Assembly: GCA_964446385.1 (NCBI GenBank)
Contig: CAYUOH010000001.1
Coordinates: 124,001 to 188,000 of the forward strand
DNA length: 64,000 nt
Direction: 5' to 3'
From: CAYSRC01 sp964446385
GTDB taxonomy: Bacteria; Bacillota; Clostridia; Oscillospirales; Ruminococcaceae
Part shown: piece by piece, positions 16,534 through 25,169 of the stretch
Numbering within the stretch: the stretch's first letter is position 1
How the letters are laid out: each line of letters begins with the position of its first letter
Made by a program: the position numbers and the translations under genes
The notes under the pieces: generated by a model
Told to the model about the DNA's origin: nothing
Database searches by the model: none
The model's input: the letters and a program-made list of their open reading frames with translations, nothing else

Positions 16534-17864
16534 AATTTAACGAGCTGTTAATATTCAGCTTCGGAAACCTTGTGCGTAGGAAACTGCGTACTTTACTGAC
16601 AGTTCTGGGAGTAATAATTGGGACTGCTTCGATTGTTGTCATGATGTCGCTTGGCGTGGGTTTTAACAGTGCATATTTGAAACAGATGGAAGACAGCAGT
16701 ACCCTTACCCTGATAAGAGTAAATAATAATTATGTATACGGAGCTGAAACAAAGATAAAGGCATCCGGTAATTATTCATACGGAGCCGATACAAATAATG
16801 AGGTTGTATTAACTTCAGATACTATTGACGAATTTTCCAACATACCTCACGTAACAACTTCATCACAGGTTTACTCATTTGATTTTATAGCTAAATCCGG
16901 AAAATATGAAAGCTGGATGAGTATTAATGCTATGTCATATGATATGCTCAGCGCATTGGATATTCCGATTATTGAAGGTAATATGCCGTCCAAAGGATCG
17001 GATTTGTCATTAATTTGCGGAAAAGAAATATCAAAAGGGTTTTATATTCCTGACAGCAGTTTTTATGAAGAGTCCTCAGTAGATTTGATGAAGGATTCAA
17101 TTTATGGGATTTTTGACACCGAAGCTTATTACAGTGAAGGAGCAACACCGAAAAAATATCCCCTGAATGTTGCAGCGGTATGCGGAAGTGCCGAAGAAGG
17201 TGGATGGTCAGAATACGATTACAGCGTATATGCGGATTTTGAGGCTGTTTCAGAAAACTTTAGCAAGATTTTCAAGAAGAAAGCTTGGCCGGGACAGGGA
17301 ACTGACAAAAACGGAAAGCCGTTATCTCCCATGACTTTTCCCCAGGCATATGTTCTTGTGGATGATGTAGATAATGTTTCAGATGTGCAGAAGACAATCA
17401 CTGACATGGGGTTTCAGGCGTACAGTGATCTGGATTATGTTAAAAGTATGCAGCAGACAAGCAGAAATATACAATATTTGCTTGGTGGTATAGGGGCGGT
17501 TTCGCTCTTTGTAGCCGCTATCGGAATAACCAATACTATGATGATGAGTATTTTTGAAAGAACCAAGGAAATTGGAATATTCAAAGTAATTGGTTGCCCG
17601 CTTTCAACTATCAGGGCGATGTTTTTATGTGAGTCCGGCCTGATCGGCTTCGGAGGCGGTATCTTCGGTCTGGGCTTCAGTTACGGTGTTTCTGCGATAA
17701 TTAATGTTCTTACTGCACAATCATATGGTGGACTGTCAGTTATTCCGCTATGGCTTGCGGCTGTGGGTGTTTCTGTAGCAGTTTTAGTAGCTATGGGGGC
17801 CGGAATTTCACCTGCCCTGAGAGCTGCGAAACTTTCCCCTCTTGAAGCAATTCGTTCTCTGTAA
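16530..17864 (+). CDS. MacB/FtsX-type ABC transporter permease
   Basis: This 444-residue permease has one helix at about 20-42 (RRKLRTLLTVLGVIIGTASIVV). A large external MacB core domain of about 270 residues follows, then three C-terminal helices (about 310-440) ending in PALRAAKLSPLEAIRSL. That end is the typical FtsX-domain signature. The gene overlaps its upstream partner by 4 bases. Together the three genes form a complete type VII mechanotransmission unit, for export, lipoprotein handling or peptide resistance. Confidence 0.92.
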   Translation: MKFNELLIFSFGNLVRRKLRTLLTVLGVIIGTASIVVMMSLGVGFNSAYLKQMEDSSTLTLIRVNNNYVYGAETKIKASGNYSYGADTNNEVVLTSDTIDEFSNIPHVTTSSQVYSFDFIAKSGKYESWMSINAMSYDMLSALDIPIIEGNMPSKGSDLSLICGKEISKGFYIPDSSFYEESSVDLMKDSIYGIFDTEAYYSEGATPKKYPLNVAAVCGSAEEGGWSEYDYSVYADFEAVSENFSKIFKKKAWPGQGTDKNGKPLSPMTFPQAYVLVDDVDNVSDVQKTITDMGFQAYSDLDYVKSMQQTSRNIQYLLGGIGAVSLFVAAIGITNTMMMSIFERTKEIGIFKVIGCPLSTIRAMFLCESGLIGFGGGIFGLGFSYGVSAIINVLTAQSYGGLSVIPLWLAAVGVSVAVLVAMGAGISPALRAAKLSPLEAIRSL

Positions 17865-17886
17865 ATTTTATATCGGAGGTGCAGCG

Positions 17887-18573
17887 TTGGCTGGTTTTAC
17901 AAAAACAATTGAACAGATAAATGTTAATGTATTCCTTCCGGAAACAGCCTTTGATACCGCCGTCTATTATATTACCGGTGAAAACGATAATTCTGATAAT
18001 CTCTGGCAGGAAATACGGGACTGCGGATGCGCGTTGATAAGTGTATTCTGTAACAATTGGAATAATGATCTTACCCCCTGGTCCGCGCCGGCTGTTTTTA
18101 AGAACGGAGATGATTTCGGAGGAGGAGCAAAACAATTCCTGTCTATACTGGTAAACAATATTGTGCCTGAGATAGAAAAAGAAATCGGAGCTCCGGAATG
18201 CAGATGCATTGCAGGATACTCGCTTGCGGGATTATTTTCTGTTTACGCTTTTTATGAAACTGATTTGTTCCCGCTATGCGGAGCCCCTTCAGGAGGTATA
18301 TGGTATGACGATTTTGTACCCAGATATCTGGATCGCCGTCCCGGCCCGGAATGGGGTAGCATATTTTTCTCAGTCGGAGACAGGGAAGGTAATACGAAAA
18401 ACGACCGGATGGCCCGAAATGAGAAATGTATGAAAGCGTTGACAGAAAAACTGAATTCCATAGATGACGGGGATTCATACGAGGCGACATTCTGCTTTAC
18501 TAAAGGAACTCATTTTGATAACAGTACAGGCAGAATAGCGCAGGCTGTAAAATGGCTTCTGGGGAAAAACTGA
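17887..18573 (+). CDS. Alpha/beta hydrolase, putative esterase
   Basis: A 228-residue alpha/beta hydrolase. The nucleophile elbow is GYSLAG with serine 112, and a likely catalytic histidine lies in KGTHFDNS near residue 210. No signal peptide is seen, so it is cytoplasmic. The frame is open from 17842, but a TTG at 17887 has GGAGGTG six bases upstream and avoids overlap with the permease, so it is taken as the start. It lies 22 bases after the permease stop and before the first terminator, so it is the fourth gene of the ABC operon. Substrate unknown. Confidence 0.75.
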   Translation: MAGFTKTIEQINVNVFLPETAFDTAVYYITGENDNSDNLWQEIRDCGCALISVFCNNWNNDLTPWSAPAVFKNGDDFGGGAKQFLSILVNNIVPEIEKEIGAPECRCIAGYSLAGLFSVYAFYETDLFPLCGAPSGGIWYDDFVPRYLDRRPGPEWGSIFFSVGDREGNTKNDRMARNEKCMKALTEKLNSIDDGDSYEATFCFTKGTHFDNSTGRIAQAVKWLLGKN

Positions 18574-18615
18574 TTTTTAACAGAATGTGAAAACAGTATT
18601 TCCACACACTGTTTC

Positions 18616-18643
18616 GGAGGACAAAACGCAAGTTTTGTCCTCC
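18616..18643 (+). terminator. Terminator after the ABC-esterase operon
   Basis: Perfect 12-base arms GGAGGACAAAAC / GTTTTGTCCTCC with a GCAA loop, followed by GCTTTTATAT. Confidence 0.85.
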
Positions 18644-18727
18644 GCTTTTATATATGCACAAATTGACTTTTAACCTGTTGAATGGTACCATAATTTTATA
18701 ATATGTATTGTTTCCGGAGGTCTGTAA

Positions 18728-19300
18728 TTGAGCTTTAAACAAGTTGTATCTTTGTTTTTATGTTTTATTGTGATACTGTTTTTTTGCAGTTGTAATAATG
18801 AGAAGGAATCTGCACTATCCTCTCCGGATTTCCGAAACGTGTTTTGGGGTGATTCCAGGTCTGTCGTTGAAGACTCTGAGGAAACAGAATATGTATTTGC
18901 TTTGGATGACCTGATCCTCTTTGAGGGAAAAGTAGGTGACGAGGATGCATCGATTTATTACGTTTTTGATGGGGATTCTCTTTCCGAAGTACAGTGTGAA
19001 ATAGAAATTTACGATCGTACGCTGAATGAATTAATCGACAGTTTTAACACCCTCAGTGACATATTAACATCCGAATACGGTGATGCTCTTTTGGAGGATG
19101 TTCACGAGTACCTTCGAGAACCGGGCGACAATGAAGGAGATGCAGATAATCTGTTGCTGTATTACAACATAATCCAATATAAACAGCAGTGGAAAAACGA
19201 AACCACATTGTTTACTCTATCGCTGGAATATGTTGATAACCAGATAATGTACGAGCTGCTGGTTCAGCCTTACGCAAATGAAGCCGAATCAGCTCAATAA
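18728..19300 (+). CDS. Lipoprotein, unknown function
   Basis: A 190-residue protein with a lipoprotein signal: a hydrophobic stretch of about 15 residues, then the lipobox ILFFC with the acylated cysteine at residue 20. The mature part is acidic and asparagine- and glutamate-rich at first. No family is recognised. The start is a TTG with GGAGG 7 bases upstream. A TTGACT and a TATAAT-like box lie in the 60 bases before it, but not at standard spacing, so the promoter is uncertain. It is followed after 21 bases by the hydrolase gene and probably belongs to the same unit. Confidence 0.7.
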   Translation: MSFKQVVSLFLCFIVILFFCSCNNEKESALSSPDFRNVFWGDSRSVVEDSEETEYVFALDDLILFEGKVGDEDASIYYVFDGDSLSEVQCEIEIYDRTLNELIDSFNTLSDILTSEYGDALLEDVHEYLREPGDNEGDADNLLLYYNIIQYKQQWKNETTLFTLSLEYVDNQIMYELLVQPYANEAESAQ

Positions 19301-19321
19301 AAAAACAAAGGAGTTTGTATT

Positions 19322-20086
19322 ATGTGGAATTCATTTCAGACAGACGAATATGAAGGCTTGATTTCCGAAACTATTGTTATTGACGGATACAACGGAGACA
19401 AAATTCATGCCTATTATTCACGACCTCTTGGCCCGGGCCCTTTCCCCGGAATCGTACTGATTCCTCACATGCCCGGTTGGGACGAATTTTTGCGTGAGAC
19501 TGCCAACAGGTTCAGCCGCCACGGTTACAGTGTGCTATGCCCGAACATTAATGAACGTCTTGGTCACGGCACTCCAACTGAAATCAGTAAAAAAGCCATG
19601 GAGACAGGCGGTGTTCCCGATGAGACAGTCATGGGTGATACTGCCGCTTCCCTCAGCTTTCTGAAATGCCAGGCCAACGCTAATAGCAAAGTCGGTGTTA
19701 TCGGTATGTGTTCCGGCGGTAGGCATACATTCCTCGCTGCATGTACAGTGCCCGGTTTCGATTGCGCAGTTGACTGCTGGGGTGCCAATGTAATCTGCCC
19801 CGAAGAAAAACTTTCCCCTTCGCAGCCTGTTGCTCCTATTGATTATGCTCCCCAGCTTAACATCCCGCTTCTGGGTATTTTCGGAAATGAGGACAGATTC
19901 CCTACCGCGGAGGATGTTGACAAAACAGAAAAGATTTTGAAGGATCTCGGCAAAGATTACGAGTTCTACCGCTATGACGGTGCAGGTCACGGCATCTGGT
20001 ATTATGACAAGCCTATGTACCGCCAGGAACAGGCAATGGATTCATTCAATAAGGCATTGGATTTCTTTGATAAGCATCTTAAATGA
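19322..20086 (+). CDS. Dienelactone hydrolase family protein
   Basis: A 254-residue hydrolase of the dienelactone hydrolase type. The nucleophile is a cysteine, C130 in GMCSGG, with D191 (GNEDRF) and H223 (GAGHG) completing the triad seen in that family. It has no signal peptide. Known members open dienelactones in aromatic breakdown, but many of them act on unknown esters or lactones. AAAGGAG precedes the ATG. The stop overlaps the radical SAM gene by 4 bases, so the two are translated together. Confidence 0.85.
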   Translation: MWNSFQTDEYEGLISETIVIDGYNGDKIHAYYSRPLGPGPFPGIVLIPHMPGWDEFLRETANRFSRHGYSVLCPNINERLGHGTPTEISKKAMETGGVPDETVMGDTAASLSFLKCQANANSKVGVIGMCSGGRHTFLAACTVPGFDCAVDCWGANVICPEEKLSPSQPVAPIDYAPQLNIPLLGIFGNEDRFPTAEDVDKTEKILKDLGKDYEFYRYDGAGHGIWYYDKPMYRQEQAMDSFNKALDFFDKHLK

Positions 20087-21267
20087 GTTTAGAATCAAAA
20101 AAACCCTTTGCCGTAATAGTAAAACCGGTTGGCTCCCGTTGTAATCTAAGGTGTAGATATTGCTACTATCTCGAAAAAGGTAAGTATTCCACCCATGAAA
20201 GACAGAATCGGATGAGCTTTTCTCTTCTTGAAAAGCTCATCCGACAAACTATAGAGGCCAGCCCAGGGCCAGTTGTTTCTTTTACCTGGCACGGCGGAGA
20301 ACCTACGCTTGCGGAAATAGAGTTTTATGAACACGCGGTCACACTGCAAAAGAAATATCTCCCCCGCGGATGGCAGGCATGGAACAATCTCCAGACAAAC
20401 GGGACTATGCTGAATAATGACTGGTGCCGTTTTATCAGAGATAATCATTTTGATGTAGGTATCAGTGTAGACGGAACAGAAGCGGTTCATAACAAAAACC
20501 GCGTGGATATGGGCGGTTATGATACTTATGCAAAGGTAAAGGCATCAGTAATAAGACTTCAGAAATATGGAGTTAATCCTGATCTGCTTTGTACAGTCAC
20601 GTCCGATTCGGCTGCTGATCCTCTATCCACATATCGTTCACTTCGAGATTTCAGGACCGAATGGGTTCAGTTCATTCCGGTTCTGGTTGTGATGCCCGAT
20701 GGTTCTTTATCTCCTGAATCAGTTATCCCGGATGCATACGGAGAATTTTTGGTAAAGATATTCGACGAATGGGTCACAAATGATCTTGGAAAATGTGATG
20801 TTCAGCTTTTTGCCGAAACGTCCAAGGTCTGGGCGGGAGGAGAAGCCGCATTGTGCTGGATGACCGATACCTGCGGCCGTATTCTTGTAGTTGAAGAAGA
20901 CGGCGGTGTTTATTCCTGTGATCATTTCGTTGATTCTGAACATCGTCTCGGTACCATGCCCGGATCACGATTAGAAACTATGATGAATTCTCAGTTTCAA
21001 CGTGATTTCGGTCTTTCAAAACGGGATCGTCTTACTTCTCAGTGCAGAGATTGTCCCTGGATGAATGTCTGCGGCGGAGGTTGTCTGAAAGACAGATTTG
21101 GACTGTCGAATACCGGAGAGCCGGGACAGTATTATCTGTGCTACGGCCTTCGCAGATATTTTGAGCATGCAAAACCGATCCTTGATGATGTAATGGCTCA
21201 AAGCAGAGCCGGCTCCAGTCCCGAGAAGATTATGGAGAACATTAGAAACTCAAGTTTACTACGATAA
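20083..21267 (+). CDS. Radical SAM/SPASM enzyme, anaerobic sulfatase-maturase type
   Basis: The radical SAM cluster cysteines are C20, C24 and C27 (CNLRCRYCYY). The motif WHGGEPT (about 68-74) and the C-terminal SPASM cysteine set (C in ALCWM, YSCDHF, CRDCPWMNVCGGGC and YYLCYG) match anSME. anSME converts an active-site Cys or Ser of sulfatases to formylglycine using two auxiliary 4Fe-4S clusters. The length of 394 residues fits. No sulfatase gene is in the window. The enzyme is coupled by a 4-base overlap to a cysteine hydrolase, so either its sulfatase lies elsewhere or its substrate differs. Confidence 0.85.
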   Translation: MSLESKKPFAVIVKPVGSRCNLRCRYCYYLEKGKYSTHERQNRMSFSLLEKLIRQTIEASPGPVVSFTWHGGEPTLAEIEFYEHAVTLQKKYLPRGWQAWNNLQTNGTMLNNDWCRFIRDNHFDVGISVDGTEAVHNKNRVDMGGYDTYAKVKASVIRLQKYGVNPDLLCTVTSDSAADPLSTYRSLRDFRTEWVQFIPVLVVMPDGSLSPESVIPDAYGEFLVKIFDEWVTNDLGKCDVQLFAETSKVWAGGEAALCWMTDTCGRILVVEEDGGVYSCDHFVDSEHRLGTMPGSRLETMMNSQFQRDFGLSKRDRLTSQCRDCPWMNVCGGGCLKDRFGLSNTGEPGQYYLCYGLRRYFEHAKPILDDVMAQSRAGSSPEKIMENIRNSSLLR

Positions 21268-21271
21268 AAAA

Positions 21272-21302
21272 GCCCTGTGCATCTGTAAAATATGCACAGG
21301 GC
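21272..21302. terminator. Bidirectional terminator between convergent genes
   Basis: Perfect 11-base arms GCCCTGTGCAT / ATGCACAGGGC. On the minus strand a run of T follows directly (from 21271 downward). On the plus strand the tail GATTATTT is weaker. Confidence 0.8.
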
Positions 21303-21308
21303 GATTAT

Positions 21309-21866
21309 TTAGAAAACAATAAAGGATGCAGGAGTAAGGTTTGCACGGTCAAAAGGAGAGGCAGAGATAACAGGTTCAGCGCTCCCAAAATGAGGCCTGT
21401 TTCCATCGCGCTGAAAGGTATAAAATCCGGTTAAGGGATGACTGTCAGGCGTCAAGGGAACGGTTAAACCGGTTAATTTCAAAGTATCGTCGCTAAGTTT
21501 AAAACGTACCCCCCGATACCATCCCTGTTCATCCTCACCGCTGTAATGTGAAAGAGGTTCGATTCTTTTCCATTCATTTCCGTTTAAGAATAACCTAATC
21601 TCGCTTAAACCAGGAGCAACAGCAGTCAGGACGTTTTCACCCGCAATGCTGAAAGCAACACAAGAAGAATGATCAATTGAACCGTCATAAAAAGGCTCAT
21701 GTTCAAAACCTGAAAAATCCAGCCAGAGGCCCTGACCGGAAATGTACGCCGCTCTCAATTGAGAGAAAACATTGACAATATTATCTGCAGGGAAATAGTA
21801 TGCAGTGAAGATAGCAGGCATTGAGTCTGGATTCGGAATAATATTCTGGTAAATTATATTTATCAT
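21309..21866 (-). CDS. CBM9-like carbohydrate-binding domain protein (tentative)
   Basis: A 185-residue soluble protein with no signal peptide. Its C-terminal part, GFYTFQRDGNRPHFGSAEPV, recalls the end of CBM9-like domains, where F-Y-x-C-G-D...P-H-F precedes S-W-x-P. The N-terminal half also shows a CBM9-like W-x-D-F pattern. The match is by eye and partial. The frame opens at 21974, but AGAGGA 9 bases before the ATG at 21866 marks a better start and removes a spurious hydrophobic leader. It is a single-gene unit with its own terminator. Confidence 0.5.
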   Translation of the reverse strand: MINIIYQNIIPNPDSMPAIFTAYYFPADNIVNVFSQLRAAYISGQGLWLDFSGFEHEPFYDGSIDHSSCVAFSIAGENVLTAVAPGLSEIRLFLNGNEWKRIEPLSHYSGEDEQGWYRGVRFKLSDDTLKLTGLTVPLTPDSHPLTGFYTFQRDGNRPHFGSAEPVISASPFDRANLTPASFIVF

Positions 21867-22011
21867 TTGATATATCCTCTTATACAATATTTTATCATAG
21901 AAGAGAAAGATTATACAAATTATGAGTAAATAGAAATAATCTCTATATTTGATTTTTCGAGATAAATCATTCATTCTTCAATATGTGTTTTTGATAAGAG
22001 AGCGAGAATTG

Positions 22012-22040
22012 TTGAATTTATTATATGAATTGGATATAAT
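22012..22040 (+). promoter_or_regulatory. Promoter for the M18 aminopeptidase gene (TTGAAT-17-TATAAT)
   Basis: TTGAAT at 22012-22017 and TATAAT at 22035-22040 with 17-base spacing, 28 bases before the ATG. Confidence 0.72.
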
Positions 22041-22068
22041 TACTCGGTGAACAAAAGGGAGGAAGACT

Positions 22069-23355
22069 ATGAATCAAAATCTGTTTGATTTTATTACAGC
22101 CTGTCCGACTCCTTTTCATGCTGTAGATACCGTTTCATCTGTTTTAGAAGATGCCGGTTATGTTTGTTTGGATGAATTTAATCACTGGTCTATAGATTGC
22201 GGAAGTAAATATTACGTAACCCGAAACGGCAGTTCACTTATAGCTTTTTCTGTCCCGGAAAATGATTTTACTGGGTTTATGATTACTGCTTCCCATGATG
22301 ACAGTCCAAGTTTTAAAATAAAAGTCAATCCTGAAATTACTGAAAACGGATATGTCCGCATATCTTCCGAAGGATATGGCGGTATGTTGTGTGCTTCATG
22401 GATGGACCGTCCGCTCTCTGTAGCAGGACGGATAGCTGTTCGTGCCGGTGAGGGTTTCAGACTGGTTAATATTGATTTAAAAGACCCCTGTTTAATTATT
22501 CCTTCTGTAGCTATTCATATGAATCGGGAGGCAAACAACGGAACGAGCTATAATAAAGCAGTGGATATGCTTCCTCTTTATTGCTCGGAGGACAGTGCAG
22601 TTCTTCCGCTTATTACTGCTGTGGCCAATGATGCCGGAGTTACAGAAGACGATATTATATCCACCGACTTATTTATATATAACCCGCAGCCCGGTGTGCA
22701 ATGGGGAGACTATATTTCAGCGCCCCGTCTTGATGATCTGCAGTGTGTATATGGTTGCCTTCAAGGCTTTTTAAATGCTCAGACAGCAGATTCTTTTCCT
22801 GTGTTTTGTATGTTTGACAACGAAGAGGTGGGAAGTACCACCAAACAGGGTGCAGATTCGTCCTTTCTAACAGATGTAATAAGTGGTATTTGTTCTTCAA
22901 TACATATCACTGATGAAGAGCGTCGAAGGCGTTTAGCCTTGAGCATGATGGTATCGGCTGACAATGCGCATGCAGTTCATCCCAACCATCCGGAATTCAG
23001 GGATAAAAATCATTCGGCGGTTATTAATAAAGGAATTGTAATAAAATACAATGCCAACCAAAAATACACTTCCGATGCAATTTCGACTGCGTTGTTCAAA
23101 TGTGTTTGTGACCGTGCAGGCGTTCTGGTTCAGTATTATACTAACCGTGCCGATATGGCAGGCGGCGGGACTCTGGGTAATATTTCAAATTCTCATCTGT
23201 CTCTTAATACTGTTGATATCGGACTGCCCCAATTGGCTATGCATAGTAGTTTTGAAACGGCGGGCGCCCTGGATACAGAATATCTTTCCAGCGCAATAGC
23301 GGAGTTTTATTCTCATGCTATTATTCGCGACGGTAACGGATACCGTTTTGCGTAG
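22069..23355 (+). CDS. M18 family aminopeptidase
   Basis: A 428-residue zinc aminopeptidase of the M18 (aspartyl/ApeB) family that trims N-terminal residues from peptides in the cytoplasm. Metal-binding blocks are visible in order: ASHDDSPSFKIK (about 79-90), PRLDDLQ (about 224-230), FDNEEVGS (about 250-257), SADNAHAVHPNHPE (about 303-316) and a final MHSSFE. GGGAGGA lies 6 bases before the ATG. It has its own promoter. The tRNA-Arg gene follows 11 bases after the stop and may be co-transcribed. Confidence 0.93.
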   Translation: MNQNLFDFITACPTPFHAVDTVSSVLEDAGYVCLDEFNHWSIDCGSKYYVTRNGSSLIAFSVPENDFTGFMITASHDDSPSFKIKVNPEITENGYVRISSEGYGGMLCASWMDRPLSVAGRIAVRAGEGFRLVNIDLKDPCLIIPSVAIHMNREANNGTSYNKAVDMLPLYCSEDSAVLPLITAVANDAGVTEDDIISTDLFIYNPQPGVQWGDYISAPRLDDLQCVYGCLQGFLNAQTADSFPVFCMFDNEEVGSTTKQGADSSFLTDVISGICSSIHITDEERRRRLALSMMVSADNAHAVHPNHPEFRDKNHSAVINKGIVIKYNANQKYTSDAISTALFKCVCDRAGVLVQYYTNRADMAGGGTLGNISNSHLSLNTVDIGLPQLAMHSSFETAGALDTEYLSSAIAEFYSHAIIRDGNGYRFA

Positions 23356-23366
23356 TAATAAAGAAT

Positions 23367-23443
23367 GCGCCTGTAGCTCAGTAGGATAGAGCGACCGCCT
23401 CCTAAGCGGTAGGTCGGAGGTTCGAATCCCCTCAGGCGCGCCA
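23367..23443 (+). tRNA. tRNA-Arg (anticodon CCU)
   Basis: The acceptor arms GCGCCTG (23367-23373) and CAGGCGC (23433-23439) pair, with discriminator G and encoded CCA. The anticodon stem ACCGC/GCGGT encloses CTCCTAA, anticodon CCT. The D arm AGCTCAGTAGGATAGAGC and T arm GGAGGTTCGAATCCCC are regular. No own promoter is obvious. It reads AGG codons. Confidence 0.97.
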
Positions 23444-23445
23444 CC

Positions 23446-23471
23446 AACCGGTCTGTATCAGCAGGCCGGTT
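23446..23471 (+). terminator. Terminator after tRNA-Arg
   Basis: Ten-base arms AACCGGTCTG / CAGGCCGGTT with one T-G pair, loop TATCAG and a following T-run. Confidence 0.82.
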
Positions 23472-23485
23472 TTTCTAATACAAAA

Positions 23486-23520
23486 AAAGCCAAGGATGAG
23501 CACTGCTCATCCTTGGCTTT
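23486..23520 (-). terminator. Terminator for the minus-strand isomerase-like gene
   Basis: Perfect 16-base arms AAAGCCAAGGATGAGC / GCTCATCCTTGGCTTT with loop ACT. On the minus strand a run of seven T follows. Confidence 0.9.
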
Positions 23521-23533
23521 AATATTATGGGAA

Positions 23534-25027
23534 TTATACGTTGTAGAAATAGGGGCAGAAGGGGCTGGTTCTCTCATCAGGAACATCGGGATATATTCCG
23601 GTGTATCGGCAGAACTCTTTAAGTCTTCTGACGACTTTCTGGCCGCCCTTGATTTCAATAAGGTGATGTACGTAAGGCCCGTAAATTGTAGCCTGTTCAA
23701 ATTTGGCCCAGTCTTTGAACTCGCCCCACATATAATCCTGTTTGGTGAAAGGACCGTCACAGGTTTTGAAATCACCAATCAGCATGGCATACTTGCCATC
23801 CATAGCATCGATACGGCAAAGAGCATACTCGCCTTCTTCGACTTCTAATCCGGTCGTAAGTCTTCCGCCGGCATTACTGATATAGGGCTCGAAGTTTTTG
23901 TGGGAAGCTGCCTTGGGGGGATATACGGCAGTGTGCCAGATAAGCTCAGCATTGGGATTGGTGGGATGATTGGCTGTAAACTCACCGAATATAGGGGGTT
24001 CTTCTCCGAAAACAGCGCTGGAAGCAACTACCATAGTGATAGCAGCAAGCATATCTGCCTCGAACAGGATAAATCTGTTCTTGTTGGCGGAAAGGGCAAT
24101 ATCAAGCATACCGCCGGTGCCGAGGCTGAATGCGAAGCTGTTGTCAGCACTGATAGCGGAGCAACCGGTGCTCTCAAACAGGTCTTTGTACATAAGATAT
24201 ACAGCAGCGCTCTTCTTCAGGGACTCATCGTTTACATAATCCTTACCGCCGTTGGGGAAGTAAGACACGAATTCCTTGACGATGTCTTTGCACTCATCGG
24301 CGCGCTCTTCAATGTACTTCTTGGCCATGTTCTGAGCAGCGATGGGGGAGAAGGGGAATACTTCGATGCCGAACTTCTCAAGAAGTTCGTCTTCGTTGAA
24401 CATCATGCTTGTGAAAGCCTGAGAACGGCTGCCGAGCTGCATGATGCGCATGCTCTTGAAGTTCTTGATCATGCAGGCAACAGCTGCGAAATCTTCGAAA
24501 CCCTGTGTAAATACTTTGGATTCAACCTTGCAGGTGGGGATTTCGGTAAATGTTACATGATAGCGCTGCAGAAGCTTGGAAATAGCAAACAGACCGCACT
24601 GACCGTCGAGAAGACGGCCGCCGTATTTGGGGTCGTTAAGGTCCTTGCTCTCAAGAATACCGAATTCTTCTTCCTGGGGTGACCAGATAAGGGTGGGAAC
24701 ATTAAGAAGAGAAGCCAGTTTAGCGGCACTCTCTTCGTTGCCGAAGTTGATGTTGGCGATGAACAGAGCGTCAACCTTTTCGGCCTTAAAATGTTCGGCA
24801 ATTTCATAAGCCTGAGAATACTCGTACATAAATCCATCTTCGTTGAACCAGCTGAGGTCTACGAATTCGACATGCTCATTGGAGAAAGTATTCACGATGT
24901 AGGGAAGAACCTTCTGCTTCATGTCCTGAGCGGCTTCGGGACTCCAAATGCCGCCTTTGGCCATTCTCATGCCGCCAAAGTCTCGACGGACAGGAGCAAT
25001 AGCAATTTTAATTTTGTAGCTTACCAT
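23534..25027 (-). CDS. L-fucose/L-arabinose isomerase family protein
   Basis: A 497-residue cytoplasmic protein that resembles the FucI/AraA isomerase fold: an N-terminal Rossmann-like part (IAIAPVRRDFGG at 8-19, DALFIANINFGNEESAA near 87-103) and a C-terminal part with GEFTANHP...ELIWHTAVYPP near 365-390. That last block recalls the metal- and substrate-binding region of fucose isomerases. Such enzymes turn aldoses into ketoses, and the actual sugar is unknown. The start is the ATG at 25027 with AAAGGA about 9 bases upstream. The frame extending to 25093 is not needed. It is divergent from a carboxylesterase. Confidence 0.65.
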   Translation of the reverse strand: MVSYKIKIAIAPVRRDFGGMRMAKGGIWSPEAAQDMKQKVLPYIVNTFSNEHVEFVDLSWFNEDGFMYEYSQAYEIAEHFKAEKVDALFIANINFGNEESAAKLASLLNVPTLIWSPQEEEFGILESKDLNDPKYGGRLLDGQCGLFAISKLLQRYHVTFTEIPTCKVESKVFTQGFEDFAAVACMIKNFKSMRIMQLGSRSQAFTSMMFNEDELLEKFGIEVFPFSPIAAQNMAKKYIEERADECKDIVKEFVSYFPNGGKDYVNDESLKKSAAVYLMYKDLFESTGCSAISADNSFAFSLGTGGMLDIALSANKNRFILFEADMLAAITMVVASSAVFGEEPPIFGEFTANHPTNPNAELIWHTAVYPPKAASHKNFEPYISNAGGRLTTGLEVEEGEYALCRIDAMDGKYAMLIGDFKTCDGPFTKQDYMWGEFKDWAKFEQATIYGPYVHHLIEIKGGQKVVRRLKEFCRYTGIYPDVPDERTSPFCPYFYNV

Positions 25028-25114
25028 TGGTAGATTCCTTTCTTGCACTTTTCCGTCAATTATGCTACAAAATTCCTTTTCATTCAATAGCAAATTATAT
25101 ATTTCTGGTACTTT

Positions 25115-25133
25115 TTATACTTTATAAGTATAA
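25115..25133 (+). promoter_or_regulatory. Inverted repeat overlapping a -10 box, candidate operator
   Basis: Perfect 8-base arms TTATACTT / AAGTATAA around TAT. The right arm overlaps TATAAT at 25129-25134, the likely -10 of the carboxylesterase gene at 25170. No standard -35 is seen 17 bases upstream. A repressor or activator site is plausible. It lies between two divergent genes and could control both. Confidence 0.4.
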
Positions 25134-25169
25134 TTATTATACAATTTAATGTCAGAAAGGGTATACACT

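Noticed and set aside
23900..24682. Plus-strand open frame of 260 codons opposite the sugar-isomerase-like gene
   Set aside because: It lies wholly inside a gene with clear motifs on the minus strand, has no ribosome site, and reads as a codon-bias shadow.
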